Translations under genes and position numbers: made by a program
In this document: one piece after another, positions 10,899-20,811 of the stretch
How positions within the stretch are numbered: position 1 is the first letter of the stretch
Layout: the number at the start of each line of letters is the position of its first letter
Origin: Sthenelais limicola
Lineage: Eukaryota; Annelida; Polychaeta; Phyllodocida; Sigalionidae
DNA: 64,000 nt
Assembly (NCBI GenBank): GCA_942159475.1
Contig: OW804099.1
Span: 14,514,999 to 14,578,998 of the forward strand
Direction: 5' to 3'
Notes under the pieces: model-generated
Databases searched by the model: none
What the model was told of the DNA's origin: nothing
What the model saw: only the letters and a program-made list of their open reading frames with translations

Positions 10899-12125
10899 AT
10901 GGCGTTGACAACACCCATTAACTGGGATATCACCGCCGAAGAGGTAAATGCACTCAATGATGCTGATCGTAAAGCACACTATGCGTCAATAGAAGTAGTT
11001 AGAAGGCGTATGGAGAGACATGCAACCTTGCTGGGTCCTAACGATGGGACCAACAAAGAATCACTCAGAGAGTGGTTAGAGGGGTTGGACAGAGTTAGAA
11101 TCACGGTAGGGGCACATGATAACATAGCCATAGAAGCAGTTATATTGTTAGCGCAGGGATCATTAGCACGTTCCATCGAATCTTATGTAGAAGCACGGGG
11201 AGATGAACGCACATGGGAGGGTGTAAAACAGGAAATAATTCGCTTGTTTATGGGAGAAGAGGAGACCACTCAACTTAGAGAGAAGTTGAAGGGGATCCAT
11301 CAACTCCCATACGAAGACATACGAATTTATGGCCGTAAATACCTGGAAACAGCTATGAGGGCTTATGAACCAGGCATTTTGGCCTTGCCTGTAATTCAGT
11401 CACAATTAGCTCGAGATTTTATACGTGGGCTCACCGATAGACAGGTACGGTGCGAGGTATTCTCAACCAGACCAGAGACTTTGGGGGAAGCAATTGACCT
11501 GGCGACAACGGCAGCGTATACCCATACGTTAGCCGATGCTCCAGCTAGAGGTGAAAGGAGAGAGGAACCTATGGAAATAGGCGCCTTACTCCCAAAACTT
11601 CGGACGCCAACCCAAACTCTGACTCCACCGACCCCTACTGGGGAGACCAATATTGAAACAAAAGCTATGATGGACAAATTAAAAGCATTAAGAAATATGG
11701 TAGAACTCTTAGGGAGGGAAAGATCTCAACCTTCATCGGTAACAGTTCATGCACCGCCAGTTCAGAACCAGACTCAGTTTCCCTTTGTGCAACCATCCTA
11801 TTTGCCTGCATTTCCACCTTATAGCGCTCCAAACCCTGCCCCGGTTGCCAATTCTAATCAGGTAGAGTCACAACAGGGTCAGAAAAGGAAGGGAGGGGCA
11901 CAGAAGGGGGGAAAAAGGTTTAGAGGTAAGAATACTTGCTATGAATGTGGATTGGAGGGACATTTTGCTAGAGAATGCCCTACTCGATTCGCACAAATGA
12001 GAGCGGCTGTACGGCCAGACATGGAAGAAGTAATGGATAACAAAATGCAACCCGTTATAGCGGCTATACAAGCATTGACTCCCAGAGTTCCCACAAACCC
12101 CTTTGTTCTCCCTTCGGGGGAATAA
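10899..12125 (+). CDS. gag: Gag polyprotein
   Basis: This 408-residue ORF encodes the capsid-nucleocapsid precursor of the LTR element. The N-terminal and central parts (about residues 60-230) are helical and resemble a Ty3/gypsy capsid, for example around the residues WEGVKQEIIRLFMGEEETTQ. A proline-rich linker follows. A single CCHC zinc knuckle (CYECGLEGHFAREC) near residues 347-360 sits behind a basic stretch and would bind genomic RNA. The ORF ends just before pol, which is in the -1 frame, so Gag-Pol is probably made by frameshifting. The start is the first ATG in a clean context (aaaatggcg). Confidence 0.92.
   Translation: MALTTPINWDITAEEVNALNDADRKAHYASIEVVRRRMERHATLLGPNDGTNKESLREWLEGLDRVRITVGAHDNIAIEAVILLAQGSLARSIESYVEARGDERTWEGVKQEIIRLFMGEEETTQLREKLKGIHQLPYEDIRIYGRKYLETAMRAYEPGILALPVIQSQLARDFIRGLTDRQVRCEVFSTRPETLGEAIDLATTAAYTHTLADAPARGERREEPMEIGALLPKLRTPTQTLTPPTPTGETNIETKAMMDKLKALRNMVELLGRERSQPSSVTVHAPPVQNQTQFPFVQPSYLPAFPPYSAPNPAPVANSNQVESQQGQKRKGGAQKGGKRFRGKNTCYECGLEGHFARECPTRFAQMRAAVRPDMEEVMDNKMQPVIAAIQALTPRVPTNPFVLPSGE
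12095..12101 (+). promoter_or_regulatory. Candidate -1 frameshift heptamer A AAC CCC
   Basis: The heptamer fits the X XXY YYZ pattern in the gag reading frame. The pol frame is open from 12041 onward across the gag stop at 12123-12125, so slippage here would fuse Gag to Pol. C-rich heptamers are weaker than A- or U-rich ones, and I did not establish a downstream pseudoknot. Confidence 0.4.
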
Positions 12126-12148
12126 ATTCGCCGGATAAGCGGTTTCGT

Positions 12149-15100
12149 GTGGCCCTTCCTGTGGCGGGAAGGAAAGCACAAGCACTTATCGACACCGGCG
12201 CCACTAGAAGTTTAGTTAAGTATGATTTGTGGAAACATTTCAATAAGGTAAACCACCGACCGTTAATTTTGGAACAAGGTGAACAATTACGGTCACTGAG
12301 TGGTCACGCTTTGCAGTCAGAAGGCAGGGCGATAATTAAGGCTGGGGGTAGTCATCTTCCTGTATACGTCGTTAAAAACCTCCAACACGATCTCCTACTA
12401 GGGGACGATGCTCTGGACATTTTGGATTCAGTAATCTGGCACAGAAAAAGAATCATACGTCTAGGAGGTAGAGAATATAAAAGTCAAGCGGTAGAAGAAG
12501 AAATAGATTCTGAATTTGCTTCCCTCAAAACAGAGGAAGAAATCTGGGAAGAAAGATACCCAGAAGTTTTTGGCAAAAATGGTAAATTAGGCATAGTAAA
12601 AGATGTATACATGGAGATTGACACGGGGAATGCCCGCCCTATTAATCAGAGACCTTATCGCCTTCCCTTAAACAAAAAGCTGATAGTAGATAAGGAGATT
12701 GACGAAATGCTTGAGTTAGGTGTGATTGAACCAAGCTCGTCACCATGGGCTAGTCCCATAACTTTAGTACCTAAGAAAGATGGGGAAACCAGGTTCTGTT
12801 CAGATTTTAGAAAATTAAATTCTGTGACCAAGAAAGATGCCCACCCCCTACCAAATATACAAGATATCTTTGATAGTCTAACAGGAGCAGCGATCTTTTC
12901 CACTCTAGATCTCAAATCTGGGTATTGGCAAGTCCAAATGCACCCTGAAAGCATAGAGAAAACGGCCTTTGTCTGCCATAGAGGTTTATTTCAATGGCGT
13001 AGAATGCCTTTCGGATTAACTAATGCCCCGGCTGTGTTTCAAAGGGCAATGAACCGGATATTCGCCGAATATATTGGGAAATTTCTTGGTATATTCATCG
13101 ATGACCTGGTGATTTACTCTAAAACACGGGAGGAGCACGAAAAACATCTCAAAATCATTTTTGACACTTTATCCGAACATGGTATTACCATCAAAAAGAG
13201 TAAATGTAAATTCTTTCAAGACAAGGTTGGTCTTCTGGGCTTTCAGGTGTCTAAACAAGGGATAAATTCACATCCGGACAAAGTCAAAGCCATTCGAGAA
13301 ATGCTCCCGCCTGACAGTGTGTCCGCCATTAGATCTTTTCTAGGTTGTTGTGGATATTATCGTCAGTGTATTCCTGACTATGCAAGAATTGTAACACCTT
13401 TGGTGGCGTTAACAAAGAAACATGCTAGATTTAAATGGGGTCCTGAACAACAAGAAGCGTTCGAAACATTAAAAGACGTTCTTACTTCAGACCAAATCAT
13501 GGCTCATCCACAACCTGGAAAAGCTTATAAGCTCTATACAGATGCCTGTCAATACGCAGTGGGATCCATACTCGTCCAGTCTGATGAGAATGGAGTGGAA
13601 AGACCAGTTCAGTATATTTCAAAACAACTCTCAGGTCCCCAACTCAAATGGGCGACTATAGAAAAGGAGGCTTTTGCCATTATTTATGCTCTAACTAAAC
13701 TTAGACCCTATCTATATGGCAGTGATTTTACCATCTATACTGACCATAAACCCCTCAAATCGCTCTTTCTTGGTGAGGTTAAAAATACAAAAATTCAGCG
13801 TTGGGCTGTTCTAATAGCAGAACACGGTGCCCCCATCGAATATAGACAAGGTAAGAACAATGTACGGGCTGATATGTTATCTCGCATAAAGACTCATGAA
13901 ACTTATGACCAGGGGGAGGGGAACGCTCTCAGTAATTTTGAAGTAGGTGCCCTCGAGGAAACAGAGGAAATCCCCTGGGAGTTTGATCAGCTTGAGCGAG
14001 AACAAGTCAGAACAGAGCAGCAACAGATGGCTGAGTATCAGTTGGGCCTAGAGGAGGTGGACGATTACACACTAATCAACGGATTATTGTTTACAATCAT
14101 GTCCCCACCCAATAAACCAGCTCATCCTAGATTGGTGTTGCCGCAATCAGCTCGTTACAGAGTGATAAGAAGAGCACACACTGAAGTGGGCCATCAGGGA
14201 ATGAGAAAAACCCTTGATAGGATATTAGAGGCCTACAAGTGGCCTACTATGAGGAAAGATACCCTCCGTGTGTTGAGTAATTGTGATAAGTGTGCAGTAA
14301 ATCGTGCAGGTCAAGATAAGGTTGCTCCCACAGCTATGCCTATAGCAAGGTACCCGGGTCAGATAGTGGGAATGGATTTATGTGGTCCTTTTCCTGTTTC
14401 AGACAATGGGAATCGTTATATTATAGTTGTAATTGATCATTGTAGTGGATGGGCGGAGGTTAAACCTATTGATAGAAAAACTGGGAAAAATATAGCTGAC
14501 TATCTGGCAAATGAATATGTACCCCGGTACGGGCCCCCAGAGGTAATCATTACTGACAGGGGTCTAGAATTCATGAATCAACAAGTCGAAGGTTATTTAA
14601 GATCCATTGGGACGCAAGTCAGACATACTTCTGGCTGGCACCCCCAAACTAACGGTAAGACGGAGAGGTTTAACAAAAGCTTTAAGAATATCCTAAAAAA
14701 ATTCATCAATGCGCGACCAGCAGAGTGGGAGAATCAACTCGGACCCACACTTTGGGCCCATAGAGTCTCCACCTCTTCAGTCACGAATTTCACTCCCTAT
14801 TTTCTCACCTTTGGTCGTCAACCCCCGGTCCCCTTTGTTAAGATCTTCCCTGGGCCGGATGGTACAGAACCCCAAGTGTTAAGTGAACGATTACAAGCCC
14901 TCACAGATGCTTTCCGGGTGGCTGCAGAAAATACTGAAGCTAGCCGTAAGTATAATTATGAGAGGCTTAGAGCTCGGGCAAATGCTGGTGACTTACGTGT
15001 AGGTGACTCAGTAGTTGTATTAGCAGGCGCCAGAGCGCCCCTAGATCCTAGATGGGATCATGGGTATACAGTCCTAGGTGTAAGGGGAGCTGTAGTGATC

Positions 15101-15922
15101 GTAAGAGACCCACAAGGTCAGAGAAAACTAATAAATCGGGAGAGAATAAAATTGGTATCTGGGGATATTGCTTGGGATACAGTTAGGAATAGGCAAAACA
15201 GGGCAGGCCAAGGCAGGCGCAATCGGGCGAGAATACGGGCTCGGGCAGCGAGGCCACTCCCCCCTGAACCTCCTGGGCAAAATCTAAATGTTGACCCCAA
15301 TGCTTTAATACATGAACCTTTGCTTCCACCTGTGAATCAAGTCTATCTCCAGGCGGAAGATCCAGCTGTAGGTGGCGCTGCGGACGTGGAAATGGTACCG
15401 GAAGTCGAGGAAGAATTCTATTCAGCCGACGAAGATATGGGTAGTGACGTGGACCAACCAGAGGTTCCGGATCCGCCCCGTCGTCCTCCTTATAATGCTG
15501 ACCAGAACCAAACCTTGGTCATTCCACCACCGGCTCCAGCACCGTTCACACCACCTCAGATGAGGTACAGGACTCCTGCAAACATAGAAGAGACTCCAGT
15601 TAACCCAACTGGAAGAGCAACACCTAGGACTCCAAGTACTCCTCTACCACCTCCTCATATACGCACCAGGTCTCAGACAAGGGCCTTGATAGCAGCTCCG
15701 CGGATTGTGCTCCCACCAGACAATCCTCAGCGTCATTTACATAGGCGTTTCCATGCCAAGCGGAGAGTGCCTGCTAGCCCTAGAGAGCCTAGTCCACTGA
15801 AGGAGAGCGAGCCTAAACCTGGAAAGAGAGCAAAAAGAACATCAGCTTCTACTGACCAAGTACCTGACACGCAGGCAACCTCAGCACCAGATGCACAAGA
15901 TGGCGGTGGGGACAGTGACTAA
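12149..15922 (+). CDS. pol: Pol polyprotein: protease, reverse transcriptase, RNase H, integrase
   Basis: About 1,257 residues are open from the first usable codon at 12149, which is GTG. The frame is in fact open from 12041, so translation should enter by -1 frameshift. In order: aspartic protease (DTGAT, about residue 15); reverse transcriptase with FIDD as its YxDD box near residue 316; RNase H (YTDACQYAVG near 463, TDHKPLKS near 530); integrase zinc module (H..H..CDKC, about 676-717); and integrase DDE residues in GMDLCGP, TDRGLEF and GKTERFN. A GPY/F-like module follows. The last 200 or so residues are an unusual proline- and arginine-rich tail with an acidic patch. The ORF overlaps env by 32 bases in another frame. 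No stop or frameshift is visible. Confidence 0.95.
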   Translation: MALPVAGRKAQALIDTGATRSLVKYDLWKHFNKVNHRPLILEQGEQLRSLSGHALQSEGRAIIKAGGSHLPVYVVKNLQHDLLLGDDALDILDSVIWHRKRIIRLGGREYKSQAVEEEIDSEFASLKTEEEIWEERYPEVFGKNGKLGIVKDVYMEIDTGNARPINQRPYRLPLNKKLIVDKEIDEMLELGVIEPSSSPWASPITLVPKKDGETRFCSDFRKLNSVTKKDAHPLPNIQDIFDSLTGAAIFSTLDLKSGYWQVQMHPESIEKTAFVCHRGLFQWRRMPFGLTNAPAVFQRAMNRIFAEYIGKFLGIFIDDLVIYSKTREEHEKHLKIIFDTLSEHGITIKKSKCKFFQDKVGLLGFQVSKQGINSHPDKVKAIREMLPPDSVSAIRSFLGCCGYYRQCIPDYARIVTPLVALTKKHARFKWGPEQQEAFETLKDVLTSDQIMAHPQPGKAYKLYTDACQYAVGSILVQSDENGVERPVQYISKQLSGPQLKWATIEKEAFAIIYALTKLRPYLYGSDFTIYTDHKPLKSLFLGEVKNTKIQRWAVLIAEHGAPIEYRQGKNNVRADMLSRIKTHETYDQGEGNALSNFEVGALEETEEIPWEFDQLEREQVRTEQQQMAEYQLGLEEVDDYTLINGLLFTIMSPPNKPAHPRLVLPQSARYRVIRRAHTEVGHQGMRKTLDRILEAYKWPTMRKDTLRVLSNCDKCAVNRAGQDKVAPTAMPIARYPGQIVGMDLCGPFPVSDNGNRYIIVVIDHCSGWAEVKPIDRKTGKNIADYLANEYVPRYGPPEVIITDRGLEFMNQQVEGYLRSIGTQVRHTSGWHPQTNGKTERFNKSFKNILKKFINARPAEWENQLGPTLWAHRVSTSSVTNFTPYFLTFGRQPPVPFVKIFPGPDGTEPQVLSERLQALTDAFRVAAENTEASRKYNYERLRARANAGDLRVGDSVVVLAGARAPLDPRWDHGYTVLGVRGAVVIVRDPQGQRKLINRERIKLVSGDIAWDTVRNRQNRAGQGRRNRARIRARAARPLPPEPPGQNLNVDPNALIHEPLLPPVNQVYLQAEDPAVGGAADVEMVPEVEEEFYSADEDMGSDVDQPEVPDPPRRPPYNADQNQTLVIPPPAPAPFTPPQMRYRTPANIEETPVNPTGRATPRTPSTPLPPPHIRTRSQTRALIAAPRIVLPPDNPQRHLHRRFHAKRRVPASPREPSPLKESEPKPGKRAKRTSASTDQVPDTQATSAPDAQDGGGDSD

Positions 15923-17852
15923 GGGGTTACTGTTGCTCACCTGTTACCTCATTTGCAGCCAAGCAGACATCTTCGAGGAAGAAGGTGTGCTGGTATACTC
16001 GGCTGGGGAGGTAAGGGCCCTCACAGCAACATGGACAGCATTAATGTTCCTCCAGCCCCCTGCTCCTCCGCCTATGGAGTCGTGGCTCCACATCCTTGAA
16101 GCTAAGATGGAAGGACTACACGAGCAGCAAGTGGTAGGAATCACCGACCTCAGAACATGGCGGCTTCATGTTCAATTCATCAAAGATCATCTACCCACTC
16201 CACCAGTTCGCACGAAGCGAGCTCTGCTAGGAGTGGTAGGAATGATCAGCCGATCTCTCTTCGGTACAGCTACCACAGACCAGATCGACGAGCTCCGAGC
16301 GGCAGTGGAAGCATCGCAGGCAGGCCTCAGTGTGATGTCTCACTTCCAGTCAGAGATGGTTTCTGTGGTAAACCAGACCCGTCTGTTCCTACGAGAGAAT
16401 CGAGTCGACATCCAAAACCTGCAAGAGATAAGCCAAAATCTGACCGACCAGGTATCTGAAATTGTTCATCATTTAAATGGTTTTTCTAGAGATATTCATC
16501 GTATGCATATGAGAAGAGAGGTTGATCAGGCCCTAAGCCAAGTTGACCGCATTATGCTGGTATATTATAGGCAAATTGATTTATTCCATCGCCAGAGAAC
16601 ACACCTAGAGCACGGGTACTTGACTGATGAAATATTACCTGAAGTACATTTAAATGAAATTCTTCACCAATTGAGTGAGAGGGGACACCAACCAATAGAC
16701 GATGTTCGTTGGTACTACAGAAGTGTACAAGTTCAAATCATATCTGAGTCCGACGAGCAATTAGTTTATCAGGTGGTCATCCCTGCAGTTTCGGCTACTA
16801 AGTATTTACACTATAAACTAAGGTATTTCCCTACCCCTTATGGGCCATCCTACCTCAAAATCATCAAGGGCATCGCTGAATTAGCGATGGACAGTGTCTC
16901 TAGTGGTGCCTCTTTTGTTCCTAACCACTGCATGGGATACAGCCCAGCTGTATGTTCCTCTGCGTTGGAGAACCTAAAACCAACATGTGAAACAGAAATA
17001 ATTTTAGGCAAAGGTCCAGTAAAGTGTCAGATAGAGATTAAGAAGCGTGGCAATGTCAGTAACGAAATATTCAGAGATTTTGAACAACTGGCATCGGTTA
17101 TCCTTGCAGTATACTTTCCAGTCGAGACTGTATTAAGGTGTATCAGTAAGAAACCTATAAGAAATGTTTTTACCAAACACACACGGGTCACAGTAAACAG
17201 TGGCTGCGTCTTATATAGTGAAGATTGGAGGGTGCGCAGCATCGAGCAACATAATTCCACGATCAGAATTCCACCCCCCAAAGCCCTGTCCCTACCCTCT
17301 CTCAACTTAACCTATCGAAAGTTCGAAGACTATCCTGAGCTGAAGCAACAACTCCAGTTTAACAGCAGAATCAACGTCCCCCTAATTTCTCTGACCGATA
17401 TTCCCCTTCCTCCTACGGTACAACCTTTTTCCTTCTCCGCATCTACCACATGGGGATTCGCGACCCTCATGCTCACCCTAGCAATCGTGATTGGATTGAT
17501 AGGAGTGGTGGTGTATGTGAAGAGGAAGAGAGACGGCTCTTGCCTCCCTCTCTTAGGTAAACGTCCTAACCAGAGTCTAGATAGACTACCCAGTAAACCT
17601 TCTGCCCCTCTTCCCTCCTTCCCCAATGTCTTTTCTAATTTATACCCATCCCAACAGCAACCCGCTGAAGAGATTCCACTGCAAGATTCTGAACCCCAGT
17701 CCCTTGGCGGTACTGACGATCTCGAAAACCCGGAGACCCAACCCCTCCAAACTGACCCCTTATCCTCCTTTAGACAGAATACACCCCCAAAACCCCCTCG
17801 ATCGATGGATATGAAGCAAAGATCTGCAGTACCCCGTGGAGTAGTGTGTTAA
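15891..17852 (+). CDS. env: Envelope glycoprotein, baculovirus F-like fusion protein
   Basis: The 653-residue ORF encodes a type I membrane protein: an N-terminal signal peptide (LLLLTCYLICSQA, about residues 13-25), a furin-type site RTKR at 107-110, a hydrophobic glycine-containing segment right after it that fits a fusion peptide (with an LFGT motif near 123), a helical stretch, many cysteines and several N-glycosylation sites, a transmembrane segment at about 519-543 and a 110-residue proline-rich cytoplasmic tail. The arrangement matches F-type Env of insect errantiviruses and baculovirus F. A second ATG at 15900 (aagatgg) has the better context. Expression probably needs a spliced message. 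The ORF looks intact. Confidence 0.85.
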   Translation: MHKMAVGTVTKGLLLLTCYLICSQADIFEEEGVLVYSAGEVRALTATWTALMFLQPPAPPPMESWLHILEAKMEGLHEQQVVGITDLRTWRLHVQFIKDHLPTPPVRTKRALLGVVGMISRSLFGTATTDQIDELRAAVEASQAGLSVMSHFQSEMVSVVNQTRLFLRENRVDIQNLQEISQNLTDQVSEIVHHLNGFSRDIHRMHMRREVDQALSQVDRIMLVYYRQIDLFHRQRTHLEHGYLTDEILPEVHLNEILHQLSERGHQPIDDVRWYYRSVQVQIISESDEQLVYQVVIPAVSATKYLHYKLRYFPTPYGPSYLKIIKGIAELAMDSVSSGASFVPNHCMGYSPAVCSSALENLKPTCETEIILGKGPVKCQIEIKKRGNVSNEIFRDFEQLASVILAVYFPVETVLRCISKKPIRNVFTKHTRVTVNSGCVLYSEDWRVRSIEQHNSTIRIPPPKALSLPSLNLTYRKFEDYPELKQQLQFNSRINVPLISLTDIPLPPTVQPFSFSASTTWGFATLMLTLAIVIGLIGVVVYVKRKRDGSCLPLLGKRPNQSLDRLPSKPSAPLPSFPNVFSNLYPSQQQPAEEIPLQDSEPQSLGGTDDLENPETQPLQTDPLSSFRQNTPPKPPRSMDMKQRSAVPRGVVC

Positions 17853-19336
17853 AACAACAACTCAGATGAATATGTGGTGTGAGATAAAATTAAGCCGATA
17901 TAATGTTAGTCTTAAGTGCAAATGTGAGCAGATTCTGATTTTAAAATGTTTTGTAGTGCTAATTTAATTGGAATCTAATGGTAATGATTACAAAGGAGGT
18001 GTTGTCACGAAAGCTGTTTAGTTTACTCTAAAGCAGGCCTAGTGCTGGACTGTGGACAAGGTCCTCACCCCTTTCGTAGAATTTAATTAATTGGTCTAGT
18101 CACCAATTCCTACCTAGTAAGTACGCCCGGTGTTAGCTTGCAGTGGGACGCACTCTTCTGCTCAAGTTAGGGTGAGAAAACTAGCTGTTATGTGAAGGAA
18201 TAAGCCACCACTTGAGAGAGAGGACGATGAAGGACCCGTCCTCTGAAAGTAGGGTGAAGCAAAGATGGGAGGTTGTCACGTTGTTGATGGAGTAGTGATA
18301 CCACGGAGACCAGCCTAGGAACGGTCAGTAGTCACTAGACCGATGTGCACACCTCAGCGGGCCATTTTTGGGTCGAGAGAAGGGCTGAAAATATAAAAGA
18401 ATCTTGTCAGTCTTCTAGACCAGAGGAGCCAGGCTCCCAAAGGAAATGTATAAGTATGTACCAGTGTCGCCACCTTGAGGATGTTCACGGCGACAGGTAC
18501 CTAGAAAGTGTATAAGATACATGCTGCCACCTTACGGACGTTAAGTAGTGATAGGCAGCCCAAGAACGAGTAAAAATATAAGGCAATATTCAAAGACTGC
18601 GTGAAAATGCCTGAGACGTTTCTACGGGGAGAACCCATAGACAAGCAAAGCCGAGATATTGATGAACAATACATTAAACTCAAAAGACAGTGCGGTAATA
18701 CGCCACCTAGTGAAAACTCTTAAGAGACTGTGTTTACAAATTATCCGAGGCGGGTTCGCCGTACCTCAGTAATAATTTTACGCTAAGGCATTGTAAAATC
18801 TTTAGCTATTATTTTGATTTAGGGGAGTGATTTCTTTCTCTGTACTTCTCTAGATTGTCCTATTTTTGCATTTTTCAATTGTATAAACATGTAGGTACTT
18901 ACGGGAGAAAGGGAGCCTCGATCCACATAGGGATGGCCGCTGTGAATTCGTCCGGCGGGCCAAAGGTTAAAAATCCAGTAGTTAAAAATGCCGGATCGAG
19001 GTGCCCCAACGTAAATAAAGGTCTCTCATGTGGAATTAGATATCGGGCATCAAAACTCCCAAATCTAATGAAGCAAGAGGGTAGAATTTGACTGGGGATG
19101 GCAGTGGATTCGTGAGTGGAAGAAAAGTGATGCCCACTTATGGTTCTAGGTCGGGGGTTCCGGTTCGGCAGAACTCGGTCAGCCAAGGGGGTCGCCGCTC
19201 GGTGATACTCGGGGTTGCTCGGGGGTTGTCGGCCGGAAACTAAAATGAGGGTTGCATCGATGTGTTGTCTGCTCCTAGAGTGGTTCGGAGAACTATGTTG
19301 TACACAGTTCTCCGAACCAAATGAGATTGGGACGTA
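17853..19336 (+). other. Long 3' untranslated region of the LTR element
   Basis: Nearly 1.5 kb between env and the 3' LTR holds no convincing gene. It becomes GC-rich from about 19100. A clear polypurine tract is not obvious just before 19337; gagattgggacgta is the nearest candidate. A perfect hairpin lies at 19282-19318. Confidence 0.6.
19282..19318 (+). promoter_or_regulatory. Perfect 13-bp-stem RNA hairpin before the 3' LTR
   Basis: ggttcggagaact at 19282-19294 pairs with agttctccgaacc at 19306-19318 around an 11-base loop. Its place just upstream of the LTR would put it near the 3' end of all element transcripts, where it could serve export, packaging or 3'-end formation. The function is inferred only. 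Confidence 0.55.
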
Positions 19337-19956
19337 TCTAAAATTGACAAGCCCAAATTGTCTAATTTTAAGTTAAAGTTGTCTCATTCAGCCAGACATT
19401 CGTCGCGCCCCTACCGGCCAGAAGGCTACCCACACTTTCTTACCGCCACAACGCTCGCGGATTTCTTATCATCCCAAAGTCCAAAGGTACAGGTGAGGTC
19501 CAGGTCTGACCGTTATCTCAAAGTCAATCACGTGGGAAAGGAGGGGAGGGGCTGACCGCCAGGTCAGGGGAGGGGAGGGAATACTGATTAAAGAGTGGGA
19601 GGGAGAGGGGAGGGGAGATAACCCCGTGACCTGGTCACCACCCAAAGAGATTGGTCAGAGTGGCAGTGGTCACTCTGAGCCTCGTTTTAATAAGTGTCTG
19701 TCATTGTTATCCTGTGGCTGATTGGATCTCTAATCTAACCTGTCAATTAATTGGACCAACGGGACCAAAGCCAATCAGCGCAGGACCAGTGTATTTCGTC
19801 CTAATCTGTCTAGTATAAAAATAAAGGAAAGATGAAAATCGGGCTCTTCCGAGGCTGGTACTGATTTGAAGCATACATCTCTGTGTGTTGCGTTGATTAA
19901 TTTCTCGCCCAACTACTGACCCTGAATTATTACGAAGAATGACCCGCATTTCTTCA
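19337..19956 (+). repeat. 3' LTR
   Basis: 620 bp matching the 5' LTR, beginning TCTAAAATTGAC (second base C where the 5' copy has G) and ending TTCTTCA, followed by the ATAG duplication. The only other difference I found is tgc versus cgc near its base 66. Confidence 0.93.
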
Positions 19957-20501
19957 ATAGGTCATACACATAGGTTAGTCAGTTAGACACTGGACAGACT
20001 GTGAGTTGCTCTACTCAGGGTTAGACTGGGGCTATAAGGTGAACCATAGTGACAGGGTTCATACACATGTAGTCATCATAGGTCATACACATAGGTTAGT
20101 CAGTTAGACACTGGACAGACTGTGAGTTGCTCTACTCAGGGTTAGACTGGGGCTATAAGGTGAACCATAGTGACAGGGTTCATACACATGTAGTCATCAT
20201 AGGTCATACACATAGGTTAGTCAGTTAGACACTGGACAGACTGTGAGTTGCTCTACTCAGGGTTAGACTGGGGCTATAAGGTGAACCATAGTGACAGGGT
20301 TCATACACATGTAGTCATCATAGGTCATACACATAGGTTAGTCAGTTAGACACTGGACAGACTGTGAGTTGCTCTACTCAGGGTTAGACTGGGGCTATAA
20401 GGTGAACCATAGTGACAGGGTTCATACACATGTAGTCATCATAGGTCATACACATAGGTTAGTCAGTTAGACACTGGACAGACTGTGAGTTGTTCTACTA
20501 T
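19957..20501. repeat. 121-bp satellite array, middle part
   Basis: The array resumes in register after the LTR element, with unit starts at 20020 and 20141. Copies are nearly identical, some carrying gctcta for gttcta. Confidence 0.95.
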
Positions 20502-20811
20502 AGCAATAATACCCGAGGTTTTGGATGGTCTGGGTGGTCTATAGCCTGGTGGACAATTCGAGGGGCGTTAGCCCCGAGAATTTCCACCAGGCAATAGACC
20601 ACCCAGACCATCCAAAACCGAGGGTATTAGTGCTTTTAGACCCGATTTGGTCAGATTCGACTGAGGGCTATTAAGAAAAAAAGATTCACCGACCTCTAGA
20701 CCTTTTATTTACCAGTTCTTTCGAGGTCTATAACTCCCGGAAGTTGCCGGAAGTGATTGCCATGGTCTATTGTGAAAAAATACACCCCAGAATCTGACCA
20801 AACCTGGTCTA
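20502..20811. mobile_element. Double-hairpin foldback element inserted in the satellite
   Basis: The first hairpin (20502-20634) has arms of about 50 bases (agcaataatacccgaggttt against aaaaccgagggtattagtgct) with an inner hairpin (aattcgaggggc and gccccgagaatt). The second has arms at 20637-20658 and 20790-20811 (tagacccgatttggtcagattc against gaatctgaccaaacctggtcta, three mismatches). No coding capacity. The element interrupts the 121-bp array, so it is an insertion, probably a non-autonomous DNA transposon. Confidence 0.75.

Larger units (their letters stand above)
9695..19956 (+). mobile_element. Complete Ty3/gypsy LTR retroelement with envelope (errantivirus-like)
   Basis: A 10.26-kb element with 620-bp LTRs, a primer-binding site, a leader intron, a small leader ORF, gag, a pol ORF in the -1 frame and an env ORF overlapping the end of pol. 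It is flanked by a 4-bp target duplication (ATAG at 9691-9694 and 19957-19960) inside the 121-bp satellite. By eye the LTRs differ at only two positions, the TG/TC terminus and one T/C near 9760, and all main frames are open, so insertion was recent and the copy may still be active. It lies in the sense opposite to the host gene. PR-RT-RH-IN order places it in Metaviridae, and the fusion-type Env makes it errantivirus-like. Confidence 0.95.

Noticed and set aside
15900..17650. Secondary frames inside gag, pol and env on either strand
   Set aside because: They are shadows of the intact retroviral ORFs with no motifs of their own.
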